Positions 52,085 to 64,000 are shown, counted from the first letter of the stretch. The stretch is DNA of 64,000 bases from Cavia porcellus (GCF_034190915.1 NW_026947488.1:6272501-6336500), one strand, 5' to 3'. The notes: generated by a model from the letters alone, not told the origin. Numbers and translations: made by a program.

Positions 52085-53134
52085 ATGTTTCCATCCCCCC
52101 CTACTTCCCTAGTCCCTTCCATTTGCAAAAAATCTATTTCCCTGTTTCTTCTCATGGATCTTCTGTTTTGCTCTTTATTTATAATTTGGCTTTTTCCTGT
52201 AAGAGAAAGCGCAAGATATTTAAACTCATTCATTTCACTTAACACTACGGTCTCAGGGGCAAATGACTGGACGTTATCTTTTCCTTAGCAGAACAGTATT
52301 TTATATTATCACTTATCTTTACCCGTTTATCTGTTAGCATACAGGTAGGCCGATTCCAAGCTTTAGCTGTTATCAATTGTGCTGGAAACGTGACCGTGGG
52401 CACGCAGGGATCACTGTAACAGGAGGTCTTTAACTCCTCAGGAAGCTGCCCAATGGGAGAAGAGCTGGGATGGGCAGAATTTCTCTTTGCAGTTTCTGGA
52501 GGAATCTCCACGCTGATTTCCCTAACTGTGGTACACTGTTAGGTTCTGCCACAGGTGTGGGGTTCCTTCTTCCCCTGCAGCATCACCAACCTTTGTTATT
52601 ATTTAATTTCTTGAACATAAGCATTCTTTTGGGAGTAAGAGGAATCTCAATGCTGTTTTAATTTGGATTTCTCTATAGGCCAGTGATGTAGTGATGATGA
52701 ACATTTTTTTTTTCATGTATTCGGGTCCCTTTGCATGTCTTCTTCTGAGAAGTGTGTATTTATTTCAGTTGCCTATTTTTGATTGGATCTTTTATTAGGG
52801 CGGTTTAATTTTTATGAGTTCTTTATACATTCCAGATAATAATCCTCTTGTCTGAGGGGTACCTGGCAAAAAAAGTTTTTCTCATCCTGTGGGCTATTTT
52901 TTCACTCAGTTATTCATGGCTGTGCAGAAGCTTTTTAATTTTATATAATCTCATTTTTTGACTTGATGTTATTTCTTACTCACCAGAAGTTCTTGCTTAC
53001 AGAAGTGCGGAGGACCTGGGCCCAAGACAGTGCTCATTCAGAAAGTGCTTGCTTACACCTATGACTTCGAGAGTTTTACCCAGTTTATCTTCCAGCAGAT
53101 TGTTTCTACTGTAATAGTTACTTTCTTTACCCAT
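52085..53134 (-). mobile_element. L1 ORF2/3' region, antisense (part 1)
   Basis: It reads as reverse L1 text: GAGTTCTTTATACATTCCAGATAAT, then GTCTGAGGGGTACCTGGCAA and GTTATTCATGGCTGTGCAGAAGCTTTTTAA. The 3' end of the element is at low coordinates. It is split at 53134 by an LTR, and a 34-bp foreign segment lies at 53006-53039 between two copies of CTTGCTTACA. Confidence 0.8.
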
Positions 53135-53926
53135 TGTTGTAGTCAGGGGTTGTACACAGAGAACAATTAGGATCAAGACATGGAGTTTATAATATTATTT
53201 TTATAATGGTCACCAGAAGTTAACACAGGAAAATTCAGGAAATCTATCCACAACACCAAAGACATAGAATATTTAGTCAAGAGCCTAAACCCCACAGCAA
53301 TGTCCCACATGAGACCAGATAAAAACCCAGAGCTCAGGACAGTGCCTCCAACTGGAGGTCCAGAACCCATAAGAAGGACTCACGCGTCTGTTTTACGGAT
53401 CCGTGCCAGGAAGACCCAGGGGTCAGCGGTGGAAGCCAGAAATGTCTATGCCAGCAGGATGAAGGAGCTGCGCTAGTGGGATGAGGGTTCTATGCTGGAG
53501 CCGAGAAGTCACACTCACAACAGAGAGCAGGGCTATCCTGAAAGGCACCACAGCTGTCCTCAGCGACACAGAGGCCCCAAGTTCCTCCGGCAAGCACAGT
53601 TGGGTACATGCCAGGAAGCAGCGTGACGAGTTCATCCTGGAGACCAAGTGACACACGTCTTCCCCTCTGGAGCCAAGAAGCAAGCAATGCTCGATGTGAG
53701 GACCAAAGCTTCTCCAGGAGAACCAACAGCTTAGACGAGTTGCTACTTGTAGGAGAACCCACAATGCCTCCACACAACAACGCATTAACACCTCAACCCT
53801 CAACACCTCCCTTCTTCTCCACCTATTTATCCTGGCAACCCTCCTCAGGTGGAGCATCTTCACTCAGTGCCATGCTGATGTCATCCAGCTGGCGTTAAGT
53901 TGACCACCAGTTCTTAATCCATAACA
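53135..53926 (-). mobile_element. Unclassified solo LTR, copy B (792 bp), inside L1
   Basis: The plus strand starts TGTTGTAGTCAGGGG and ends TTCTTAATCCATAACA, the reverse of copy A at 49657. The 5-bp target duplication CCCAT is exact at 53130-53134 and 53927-53931. No internal retroviral sequence remains, so it is a solo LTR. The two copies are diverged by several percent to tens of percent by eye. Confidence 0.85.
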
Positions 53927-54700
53927 CCCATTTTGATTTGAGTGTATTACATGGTGAGAGATACAGGTCTACATTCAATCATCTGTGTGTGGACAGCCAG
54001 TTTTTCCAACACCACTTGCTAAAGAGGTTATGCTTTCTCCAGTCTTGTGTGTTTTTTGTCCTTTTGTCAAAGATGGAGTAGCTGAATGTATCTGTGGCTG
54101 TGGGCTACACTTTGTATTCTATTCCACTGATCCACTAATCTGTTTTTGTTTTGGTATCACACTGTTTTTATTACTGTGGCTTTGTAATGTAACTTGAAAT
54201 CCAGAATTGAGATGCCTTGTGCTTTGCTCTTGGTACCTAGGGCTGCTTTTGCTATTCTGGGTCTTTTCTGGTTCTCTATGAATTTTAGAATTATTTTTTC
54301 TAGTTCTATGAGAAATGCTGTTGGCATTTTGATTGGGATTGCATGAAATCTGTGCATCAGTTTTGAAAGTCTGGCCATTTTGACAGTATTGCCTATCCAG
54401 AAACCAGGGTATCTTTCCCATTTTCTGAGACCCTCCTCAGTCTCCTCTTTCAAAATAGTCATTGTTGTAGAAGTCTTGCTTCGTTGGTTAGGTTAATTCC
54501 TAAGTATTCAAATTTCCTTGATGCTATGGAAAATGTTTTTTTCCTAATTTCTTTCTCAGTGAACTCATTACTGATGCACTGAGCACTATTCATCTTTGTG
54601 TGTTGATTGGATCCTGCAAACATTGCCGAATTGGGTTGTCTGTCAATTCCTGAAGTTTTCCGACAGGATGACTTGAGTCTCGGATGTAAGGGATCGTGTC
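53927..54700 (-). mobile_element. L1 ORF2 region, antisense (part 2)
   Basis: The reverse strand at 54157-54462 translates as an L1 ORF2 fragment with [19 protein letters not shown] and [17 protein letters not shown], typical of the 3' part of the ORF2 reverse-transcriptase protein. The plus strand shows TTCCAACACCACTTGCTAAAGAGG and GTGGCTTTGTAATGTAACTTGAA. It continues part 1. Confidence 0.88.
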
Positions 54701-55379
54701 CTTTGATTTCTTCCTGCCAGGAGGGACTGAGCCTGTCCGCTGACGGTGCCTCACACCCAGAGCTGCTCAGGTGTCTCATCCCACGGTCCCCTGCACGGTT
54801 CTTGGCCTGGACCCCCCACTTCCACACCCTGAACACTCTGCACAGCCGGCTCAGCCACAGCCTCCCCACTGAAGCCTCCCTTGCTTCCTGCTGCACCCCA
54901 GGCTGCTCCCGGCACCCACAGGCCAAAGCTCTTGCCGTCTGACTTCCTGCCAGCTTGTGCCACCTGCATGCCCACCGGGCAGTGGTTCCTTGTCCTCCAA
55001 TATGTGGGACGGGGAGGGCGCAGCAGGCTCAGCACTGGCCGACTGCAGTGCAGCTATAAGTAGATGGATGAGAGCCTGGGTTACTAAGTTCCTCTCTCAT
55101 TCACAACCAAAGGCAGATGACAGAAAGCAGGAAGACAGATCCTGCAAAAGGGAGAGAGGCCGTGAGACGGAGGGAGGAGGATGAAGCACAGGAAAGGGAG
55201 AAAAAAATAATAATTAGGGCGTGTGGTGTACGTGCACCAACTCCCCGCAACGAACACAATCATTTTGTACTGCAAACATACACTAAGAGAAATTAAAAAT
55301 TTTTAAATAAAGTGACCAAGATTACTGATCTATCCTTTAACACCTGTCAGAAGGAGGCCGGGGAGACACGCACTGACTT
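54701..55379. other. Unique non-coding sequence
   Basis: No gene was recognised. Confidence 0.4.
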
Positions 55380-55570
55380 ACTCAGGCCCGTTTACTGAGC
55401 ACATGGACCACAGTACTCCACATGCACTATCTCACCATTTACCCACTAACAGCCCGGGGAGTCAGCCACGAGGATTATCCACAGTTGATATATGGGGAGA
55501 CTGAGGCCCAGAAAACTTGTGAGCTCCCCAGGTCACAGGTTCTGTGTAGAGACGGGATCTCCCTGGGGAG
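55380..55570 (+). mobile_element. MIR SINE
   Basis: TTTACTGAGCACATGGACC, then CACATGCACTATCTCACCATTTACC, TGGGGAGACTGAGGCCCAGA and CCCCAGGTCACAGG. This is the core order of a mammalian-wide MIR. Confidence 0.7.
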
Positions 55571-56904
55571 TCAGACCCTAGAGCTCTCTATCCAGACGGG
55601 GCTTCTGCTGCTCTCTGACACCTGGAGCCCCAGGACAGATGTGCCCAGGTGTGTGCCTTGGGTTTAGGCTGCGCCCCTGAGGGCAAGGCCCAGCCAACAA
55701 GTACACTCACCTGGAGAGCGCCGTGGTGGACTCTGCAGCCAGCCTTGGGGCCACAGGTCCCAAGTGAGAGGACCCAGAGCCCTGGAATGTCCCACGGAGA
55801 CCTGAGAACAGGCTTTGTCTCCAGAGTTGCACACGTCTTGAGTTCAGCAGAGGACGGTTCCGTCCACGAGGCACGGCAGGGATCAGTTTGAACACTGGAA
55901 TGCCACAAGTACTGCCATCACCCTGAATTCTTTTTAGTGACTTGGTCTAATAGAGGCTTGAGCAACTGCCCGTTCCTGTGGACCAGACACTTGAGATACG
56001 ATGAGAATCCCGGAGCCTGGCACGCCCTCTGTCCCTGCGCCTGGAAAGGTCCCTCCTGTGGGCGGAAGGAGACCATACTTACCGAGCCTGTCCTTATCAA
56101 GCCTGTCCTCCGTCAGAGCATCAGTAGCTGAATAGGAAGCCATCGTCATCACCCGGGGCGGCGGCAGCAGCCGGTGTCAGCTTCATTGTTACCATGAACA
56201 TCACCGCCACCGTCACGGTCCCCTCATCACCCTGCCTTCCTGCTTCCCATCATAATCATGTGACCGCTGTCTCCACCGCGGTCGTCATCACCATCACCAC
56301 CACTGTCACACCTGTTTAAACACCTGATGCGCACTGCAGGCATGGTCCTCACGGCTGCCACGCCTTTTCCTTTTCTATCCCAGCAACCTTCTGATCCCTT
56401 TTTTATAGCTACACAAACTGGGGCTCTACAGAGGTTCAAGCACTCTCTCAAGGCCACACGCCTAGAAAGGTAAAACCTATATTAAGATGCAAGAAGTCTC
56501 CCTTCCAAACACCATGACTGCTGCAGGGATCTCCGCTGCCAAGCCAAATTCAGGAAGCCCCCCCAAACCCCCCCAAATAACAGCTGCTCTGTCTTTTCTG
56601 ATGCACGCAGTGTTCAAAACCTTAGGACACATTCAGAACAATTGGACCCCGAGTTTTGTGCCGTTGGATCCTTGGAGAATCCTCTACACCATGCAGTTCT
56701 TTTGTGCCTGGCCTTGGAAGCTTGGAACAAGCGGTCTCAGTTCCTAGAGATCTGGCTGCTGAGATTTTCTGGAAATGCATTGTGGTTCTTACCCATTAGT
56801 TGCTGTTGGGTCCAAGTAGCTAATCTGAGACATTCAGACAAAGACAAGGTGGCTAGAAAGATGCATGGAAAGATAGAAAAAACAGAGACAGAAAAAACGG
56901 TGTT
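55571..56904. other. Unique non-coding sequence
   Basis: Includes a degenerate ATCACC-rich tract at about 56185-56310. No gene was recognised. Confidence 0.4.
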
Positions 56905-57340
56905 TTAGGGTTCTCCAGAGAAGCAGCCAGTAGGAAATACAGCAATAGATACGACTATAGAGAGAGAATTACAGGATGAGGGAGCCTGAGGGGCCCCAAA
57001 ATAGGCTTTCCAGACTGGAGAAACAGGAAAGGTGGAGATATAACCTAGTACAGGCTAAATCAAGAGCTCTGAAAGACGGGACAAGAGAAGATGGTTGTGT
57101 TTGTTCTAGGAAAGAAAGGGAGAGAATTTGCCTCCCTACCCTCTTGTGCTTCACTAAACCCAATCACAAATCAGAAGCTTATCCACTGGTCAGGGTGGAT
57201 GCTCTTTATTCAGTCCACCAAGTCAGATACCGATCTCTCCCGCAGACAGCCTCACAAATACACCTGGAAGGAATGTTCGCTAGCTATCTGGGCATCTCAG
57301 AAGCTAATTAAGTGAACACACAAAATTAGCCATCACAAGT
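56905..57340. mobile_element. Ancient interspersed repeat, MLT1-like, family unsure
   Basis: TTAGGGTTCTCCAGAGAAGCAGCCAGTAGGA, then TTTATTCAGTCCACCAAGTCAGATACCGATC and TTAGCCATCACAAGTGG. These landmarks recur in mammalian genomes in an old LTR-type repeat; I cannot name the subfamily safely. Confidence 0.45.
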
Positions 57341-58835
57341 GGCTGAGTGGGTGGCTGACTGGATGGGTGTGCATGGCGAGGTGACGGAGGATGGCGAGAG
57401 TCGTGCATGCAGTCAGAACTGTGCGGCTGACACGGTCAGGTCCCATCTCTTCCCCGCATTGCCTGTGTGCTCCAAACACTCCTTCTTGCAAACTCTGGGG
57501 CTTTCTGTTTGCGAATGCTTTTCTAGATAGTTCAGTCCAAGGGCAGGATCAAAAGTGCCAGAGAGCTGATGACCGCCAACTCAGGGATCTGGTGGATAAA
57601 CACCTCAGGTTCCTCACCCGGTGGTTAGGATACTCCAGAGTTCCCCAGTGGGCTAAGTCCGTATTTTCCTGTCACTGTGACTAGCATTAAAGACACTCTT
57701 CTTTGTTAGCTTCTTTCTGTGCCCTTTGTCACCTCCCTGCTGCTCCCCTGGCGTTCCCATGTATCCCAGCTCAAATCCTCATAACAGAGAGTTTGCCTAT
57801 GGGAAAGTTCAAACCAAACAGAGGAGTGGACGGGTGGCTAGATGGCTAGCTGGGCAGATACATGGATACCTGGATGAATGGACAAACAGACGGATAGATA
57901 GATAGATGTACGGAGGCGTGAACGGAGGCGTGGCTGAGTGTGGGAGTGGACGGATGGGTGGAGGGCTGAGGGGATGGGTAGATATGCAAATGGGTGGAAA
58001 CAGCTGCAGGTCACCTGACCTGGTTTCCTCGTTGAAACCAGCCTTTTTACAACCTGGGGACAGTGTCTCCTTGGCTGTCTCCCAGTTGGCTGTGCTCCTG
58101 TGCCCTTGATGGCAGCCACGGTCCCTTCCAGCTGCACTGCAGCCCTTCCCTTGCCAGGAAACACTTATCCCTCCATTGTTTTACCGCTGTGAGCTGATGT
58201 CAGCGTTTCCTCCAGGGGCTTTGTCGTCAAGGAAATGGCTGCTTCCTGTGAGTCCCTCTCCCGTGGGGCCTGCACCCCACACAGTTTGGCAGTGACGGCC
58301 TCCCTGCGCCATCCCACCCAAAGCACAGGAGAGGGGAGGAGAGGAAAGGGGAGGAAGAGAGAGGAGAGGCAATGTGGGCTGCGTGACCTCAGAGTCGTCA
58401 TCCCAGGCACAGGCGACAGCTTTGCGTCCTGCAAGCCCTTCCTGCAGCGATGGGCTGGGCTGGACAGGAGTCAGAGCTTGCCCAAGGACGTGAAAGTGCC
58501 CTCCCAGAGGGTCCCACCCAAGTGTCCTTGTCAATGGAGTTGTGCCAGAGTGCTGGCCATATTTTGTTTCCCTTATTGCTACAAATATATATACTTTTTT
58601 CTTTCCCATTATAGAAAAAAATATAAGAGCTTGGCTTTGGTTTGGCATTTCGTGTGGCTGATCCTACGGGCTTTGTCATCTTCTTTACTCTGTGTTTATA
58701 CCAGTTGCAGATCACTGGGGAGCTGGGACTGATGCTCTTCACCCCATATGGGAAACAGACCTACAGGTGAGCCCTGCAGCTGCCACCAGCTGGGAGGCGT
58801 AAGTGGCTGCCAGAAGGGCCCAGAGTCCATGAGCA

Positions 58836-58840
<5 letters not shown>
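57341..58840. other. Unique sequence with degenerate GGAT tract
   Basis: A degenerate (ATGG/GGAT)n tract covers about 57830-57990. No gene was recognised. Confidence 0.4.

Positions 58841-58880
<40 letters not shown>
58841..58880. repeat. (TG)20 microsatellite
   Basis: Uninterrupted TG dinucleotides. Confidence 0.97.
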
Positions 58881-58881
<1 letters not shown>

Positions 58882-60199
58882 AACCCTACACATCCCTTTG
58901 CACTGTCAACATGCCTCCACTGATCCTCGCAGTGGTGCAGAAAGAGGAGACCGCAGGCATCTTGCATATGATGCTGGGGGTGGCTGAGGCTCGCTGGGGA
59001 CCAACTTGGCACTGGCAGCAAGCTTGTAATGCACCAGTGCACAGGACCCTCCGTGGGTCCCTGCACTGCTTCTTTACTGGGCCAGCTGCTCACCAACACT
59101 CTGGGGAGGAGGAAGGGAGAGCACCGCAGAGGTGTGGACACTGCCGGTGGCTGCTAGGAAGGCAGAGGGGTGCAGCATGGACAGAAGTGACCAGAGCCGG
59201 CCTGGCGGAGCCTCTACTCACTGGTGCTGCATAAGCGACACACAGCTCCTGCATGGCACTGACGGGTTGGTGGGGGGTGGCATTATAAGCACAGGAAAAC
59301 ATCTGCACCCTAAACACCCACCTGGAGCAAAGTGAGGAGACCAAACTGGGTCCCAGATTCTGTACATGTTAAGAAAATTGTCCCCCTATATTAAAAAAAA
59401 ATATCGAGGCACCTGCTCATTGCCGAGGCCGTGGCCCCACTGAACTGAGGCCCTAGATCCTGTGTTAGAGGCATGCAGGATGGTCTCCTTTGGGACTAGG
59501 GATAATTTGCTAAGCAAATCAATCAGCCAGGCTTCATCCAAGCTGCCCCCAGTCCCCTCTGCCTTCACACACATCCGACCCCTTCTTTCCTCACCACAAT
59601 CAGGTCTGTGGTTTTTCGCAGACTCTCCAGATTCCATACAGTCCATAGCGTGAATCCCGTTTCCTTTAACCGAAGGTGCTCTTGTTGGTGTAGGCGATAC
59701 CCACAAGCATATTCCCCTCCCCTCCACTGAGGCTCTGCAAGCTCCCAGCACAAAGCAGCACCCAAAGGTGCAGAACCAGTAACAGAAATCGGTGGGAACA
59801 CCAAGGTCTTGTCCACTTGCTCATCACTGAGACACAGTGTCTGACACCTACAGCTTAAAGGAGGGATCTGTTTCAGCCGCTGCCTTCCGTCCACAGACAG
59901 AAGCAGCACAGCAGAGAGCACAGCGGAAGAAAAGGCTCTGAAGCCACGGCAGCCAGGAAGCAGAGCAGGAAAGGAAGAGCTGGGGACAGGAATGGCCCTG
60001 CCAGGTTGGACACATCCCCTGTGACCCACCTCCAGCCAGGCCTCATGCACAACCAGCCACCAAACTCATGTGTGGATGAAGCCCGAGATCTAATCACCCG
60101 CCACACACAGGAGCTTCAGGGGAACATTTTAGATTAAGGTCACAAAAACTAGAAACGAGGTCACCTGAGAAACTCAGAAACATCTCTCTGTTCCACCAG
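58881..60199. other. Unique non-coding sequence
   Basis: No gene was recognised. Confidence 0.4.
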
Positions 60200-61575
60200 T
60201 AACCAACTGAATGTAGAATTTTAAGAAATATGACTTTCAATGAAATTGGACTTTTATCTCCCGACATATACAAAAATAAACTCAACATGGATAAAAGACT
60301 TAAATGTAAGACCCAAGCTATAAAGATGCTAGAAGGAAACGTAGAAAGAGATCTCCATGATGTTGGTCTGGAGAATGATTTTTTGGACAGATCTCAAAAG
60401 CATGGGTCCCAAAACAAAACACAGACAAGTGGGATTGCATTGAACCAAAAAACTTCTGCACAGACAGGGGAACAACACAGAGATTGTCTATGGATTAGTA
60501 GAAAATGTTTTCAAATCCTAAATGCAGTAAGGGCTGACCATCCCAAAAAATGTAAAGAACTCAACCCAATAGCAAGAAAAGCTAATTTAAAAATGGAAAG
60601 AACCTGAATAAACAATTCCCAAAAGAAGAGATATGAATGGCCAACAAATATGTGAAAAGAATTATCTCTAATCACCAGGGAAATGCACATTAAAACCACA
60701 AGGAAGTATGATCTCACACCTGTTATGATTCTATTATCAAAATTACAAATGAGAGCTAGGTGTGGTGGCTTCACATTTGTAATCCCAGCACTGGAAAGGC
60801 TGAGGCAGGAGGATTGTTTCAAGTTTGAGATGATGCTGGGCTACAAAAGGAGCTCAACACCAACCTGAACTGCATAGGGAGACCTTGTCTCAAAGAGACA
60901 AAAAAAAAAAAAAAAAAAAAAGAAAAACCTACAAACAGTAAATGTTAAGGAGGGTATAGAGGGAAGAAAAACCCTGGTACTCATACTCTACTGGGGACAG
61001 AACAAATTAGTACAGCCATTATGGAAAATTGTATGGAGAATTCTCAAAAAACTAAATTAGGATTATCATACCTCTCAGCAACCCCACTCCTGGGCATATT
61101 TCAAAAGGAACTGAAGTTGCTGTGAATGTCAAAGAATCCTCTGCCTTTCCACAATCAGTACAGCATTATTCCCAGAAGCCAAGATATGGGAGCAACCTAT
61201 GTGTCCATCCACGGACGGATGGAGAGAGAAAATGTGATATCTACTCAAGGGAGCATCTTCCATACAAGAAGGAAACTCTGCCATTTGTGGCACCTTGGAT
61301 GAAGCTGAAAGACACGAGACTGGGTGAAATATGCCAGGCATGGAAAGACACATACTGTATGATCTCACTCGTGTGTAAATTTGATCTCAGAGAGACACCA
61401 AATAGAAAGGTTGATTGCTGGAAAGGAGGCTAAAGACAGAGACTAAACAAAGAGCACAAAGTTTCAGTTAGGCTGGAGGACTGTTAGCTCTCCATTGTGC
61501 TGCAAGAGGACCACAGTTAATAATCACTGTACTTAAATCAGCCTTGGCTTGATCACCTTTTGGGGGGAAATAAAA
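60200..61575 (+). mobile_element. L1 ORF2 3' end and 3'UTR, sense, with nested B1
   Basis: GACATATACAAAAATAAACTCAACATGGATAAAAGACTTAAATG, then CAAAACAAAACACAGACAAGTGGGATTGCATTGAACCAAA and ATACGGAATGGCCAACAAATATG-like text follow. Later parts include AGGATTATCATACCTCTCAGC and GTGTCCATCCACGGACGG, with a 3'UTR to about 61575. ORF2 is decayed. A B1 SINE is nested at 60753-60925. Confidence 0.85.
60753..60925 (+). mobile_element. B1-type SINE nested in L1
   Basis: AGCTAGGTGTGGTGGCTTCAC, GGAAAGGCTGAGGCAGGAGG, GGCTACAAAAGGAGCTCAACACC, CCTTGTCTCAAAGAGACAAAAA and a long A tail. Confidence 0.88.
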
Positions 61576-62080
61576 GCCTGCTGGTCAAAATGGAAATTGG
61601 GAAGGCCAAATATGATGTCCTGGGTTAAGCCTCCCATCCGAGGACAAACCCAAGCTGAAAGCTCCTCCTGTCTACCAGGACAGACAGTGTGCACCTCACA
61701 GCAGGCCTCAGAGTCTGAGTGTAACTCACTCCAGATAACCCTGAGCTGCTGACCTTCGCAGAAATGGAAGCAGTGGGGTCCACCGGGGATTTAGCTGTTG
61801 GTACCTCACATCTGAGCGAGGGAGGTTTACTGAGTGTCGAGATCTTCACTAGCTTTCTGATATACTTACCCCCAAGTTCCGTCCCATCACTGACATCAGC
61901 ATGTATTGGAAGCCCCCAGTCCCGCAGTCCACTGCAAATTTACCCTTGTCAGCTTTGATCAGGCACTGTCAAAGTCATCTGTCCAAGTGCTGGGATTACG
62001 GGCAAGTACTTCCCCAATTGTGGCCTGGCTACAATCATTATTTGTTAACTAAAATAATTTTTAAAAACACACAAGGCAAG
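61576..62080. other. Unique non-coding sequence
   Basis: A CCAAGTGCTGGGATTACGGGCAAGTA stretch near 61983-62005 resembles a SINE fragment. Nothing else was recognised. Confidence 0.4.
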
Positions 62081-62190
62081 GGGCTGGGGATTTAGCTCAG
62101 CGGCATAAGCACCTGCCTTACAAGCAGGCGGTTGTGAGTTCGATCCCCGGTACCAATAAAAAGAAAAAAGAAAAAAAGTGTAAAAAAAAT
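62081..62190 (+). mobile_element. Young ID SINE with 12-bp target duplication
   Basis: GGGGCTGGGGATTTAGCTCAG, CATAAGCACCTGCCTTACAAGCAGG, then GTGAGTTCGATCCCCGGTACC. A and B boxes are intact. ACACAAGGCAAG flanks it exactly at 62069-62080 and 62191-62202, so insertion is recent. Confidence 0.95.
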
Positions 62191-62202
62191 ACACAAGGCA
62201 AG

Positions 62203-62730
62203 AAAGCTATCTTTCACAAGCGCAATCAGTACTAGACTATATTAGGAATTCATTTCACCAAGAACATGCCATGCCTCTAGGCAAAGCATCTTTTTAATTT
62301 GGATAAAGGGTGGTCTGACCAAACAGAGTTAGTACACCTTAATATTACATCTTAATATTACATTATATTTTAATGAGCATCTTAATAGAACATTAGTTCC
62401 CAGGTGACCTATCAATTCGGTGCAACTTTAATCAAACTAACTTGCATTTGTATGAAAACATAAAGATGTATTCAGGAGAGCTAGACCCACTGTGTAAGTG
62501 AAGAATGAACAAAGTCATCTGTTGGGCCAGGACTAGGCATCTCCCTAAGTCTCTTGCCTCATGCTGGTACCTGCTCTCGACAGAGAGAAGACCTACTTCA
62601 AAGCCATGAGAATAAGAACCGTGCAAAACTAAAGCTAGCCCAGACGGAGACCAAAGGAACCCAATATAAAGAAACACACATTACCCCTGAAAATGTCGCC
62701 AGGGGGAAACTCAGGGTTACTTCACAGAGG
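62203..62730. other. Unique or old L1-derived sequence
   Basis: AT-rich; no gene was recognised. Confidence 0.35.
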
Positions 62731-63108
62731 ACGTCTCCATTACTTTTTTTGCTGCTGAGACAAAATAGGCAACATCAAAATTAAAGGAGGAAAGGTTTAT
62801 TTGGTTCACAGTTTGTAGAGGTTTCAGGCCATAATCGGCTGATGCCAAGGCAGGGTGGCGCGGCAGAGGGGCATCACAGAGAAAGAACAGTTCATGGTAG
62901 GAAGAAGTGAGGGACGAGGCACGCCTCTCTCGGTCCCTTATGTTGTATCCAGGCTACAGGATGAGGGCAGTGCCGAGCCAATCGGTGGCCTGATTGGGAA
63001 TCACACACCCTTCATCCCAGCACCACACACGCTAGATTCAACCACGCTGAAGAAGCCCCACTATGACCACTGGAGGCTTTGGGGTGACATCTAGAGCCCA
63101 GCCATAAC
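62731..63108 (-). mobile_element. ERVL-MaLR-type LTR, antisense
   Basis: TTTTTTTGCTGCTGAGACAAAATAGGC, GGAGGAAAGGTTTATTTGGTTC, GTTTCAGGCCATAATCGGCTGATG and a terminal AGCCATAACACA. Same family as 18650 and 31629. Confidence 0.6.
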
Positions 63109-63640
63109 ACACAGCACGGGGAATTCTCATTAGATAAAGAAAACTAAACCCATACATCAGCCTAATACTCGGTGTAAGGCAGATCCCACATGGACTGGAG
63201 ACCTTAGCAAAAATGGACAAAGCAAATGTTAGCAAACAAGAACATGTAGGACGCTGCTTTGGGACCTGGGGGTTAGGAATGACTTATCAGACTGCATTTC
63301 AAGAGCACAAATCATGAAGCCACGGCCTAATTAATTTGATTACATCAAAACTGGACATTTCCACTTGACAAAGGGCACCACGAACGAAAAGAGCAGAATG
63401 AAGGTGGCTGGGAAACGATACTGATGATGTCCCAACTCAGCAGGGAGCTAAAAAGCAAATGATATGAAAAACTCCAGCAAACCCACAAAAAGGAGAGAGA
63501 GAGAAACCCCACTGGAAAACAGACGGAGAAGAGGTAAATTTACATACAAGGAGACCCAAGCCGACAGGTATAGTAAGACATGTTACAGTTCATTAATAAT
63601 CAGGTATGCAAATGAAATCCATAGCTGATCCGATTTTAAA
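63109..63640 (+). mobile_element. Old L1 ORF2 fragment
   Basis: GATAAAGAAAACTAAACCCATACATC, CCTTAGCAAAAATGGACAAAGCAAATG, TGATTACATCAAAACTGGACATTTCC and TCAGGTATGCAAATGAAATCC resemble decayed L1 ORF2 text. Confidence 0.65.
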
Positions 63641-64000
63641 GGCAGCTGGTGTCAAAGTTTGGGGAGAGGGGCAGGTCAGGGTGTGGCCCCTTCGTGTCCT
63701 GCACAGGGGTAGGTTTCATGGAAGTAGCTTTCTGGCATTTCAGCAATTGTGACTGCTGGGCCTGCACACAATGAATGATGCACGCACACTTCCAGAGGTG
63801 GACGCATCTCTGAGAAAGTTCCCCCCAGATCCTCTGTCTCCTGCCATGTGGGACAGAGGCCAGCTGGGACTGGAGCCCCTGGATGGCTGTGAGGTCCTAG
63901 AAGGGACACGCGGCAGCACCAACGTGGTAAACAGGGAAAAAAAGGAAGAAGCCATGAGAGCTGTGGTGCCTCTACCACGTGCATAAATTAAAACCCACGT
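63641..64000. other. Unique non-coding sequence
   Basis: No gene was recognised. Confidence 0.4.

Noticed and set aside
62081..62160. tRNA gene
   Set aside because: The A and B boxes belong to an ID SINE with an A-rich tail and target duplication, not to a tRNA that can fold.

Overview
The window looks like ordinary nuclear DNA of a rodent in the squirrel lineage. It carries 7SL-derived B1 SINEs, tRNA-derived ID SINEs with the GGTACC-type 3' end, and fused B1+ID SINEs. It also has L1 fragments, ERVL-MaLR-type LTRs, L2/MIR remnants and many simple repeats. I found no host protein-coding gene, tRNA or rRNA gene. Most open frames outside the proviruses are short, GC-driven and without recognisable domains. 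The clade assignment is an inference from the SINEs.

The dominant features are two nearly identical, full-length, env-less class II (betaretrovirus-like) endogenous proviruses in opposite orientation. Provirus 1 lies on the minus strand at 10675-17273 (6599 bp, 6-bp target duplication CCCCAG). Provirus 2 lies on the plus strand at 31839-38436 (6598 bp, target duplication AAACAT) and sits inside an older MaLR-type LTR. Each has 422-bp LTRs, a primer-binding site, gag, pro (dUTPase + protease + G-patch) and pol (RT, RNase H, integrase). A polypurine tract precedes the 3' LTR. By eye, LTR pairs differ at 4 and 3 sites, so both insertions are young. Gag-pro and pro-pol are each linked by a canonical -1 slippery heptamer in the correct phase. 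In provirus 1 all frames are open; in provirus 2 pol is broken by a net one-base loss in the integrase region.

Between pol and the 3' LTR, where env would lie, there are about 490 bp. They contain a hairpin with the two-sided internal loop of the type D retrovirus constitutive transport element (CTE), the RNA signal bound by NXF1/TAP for export of unspliced RNA. Gag begins with a myristoylation-type MG start but seems to lack the usual folded matrix domain. Provirus 1 also shows an excess of G-to-A differences, mostly in GA and GG contexts, as expected from APOBEC3-like editing.

Outside the proviruses, 1-10.6 kb is mostly unique sequence with two B1 SINEs, MaLR/MLT1-type LTRs, a CpG-island-like segment (9541-9960) and an AT-rich block that looks conserved (7390-7770). 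The 14.6 kb between the proviruses holds unique sequence, CA repeats, MaLR and SINE copies. The right third holds a 38/34-bp minisatellite with higher-order structure (47095-47352), two copies of an unclassified ~0.8-kb LTR (49657-50501 and 53135-53926, the latter inside an L1), and further L1 fragments. Two short duplications of 34-37 bp, each copied about 1 kb away into an old repeat, look like templated insertions at repaired breaks.
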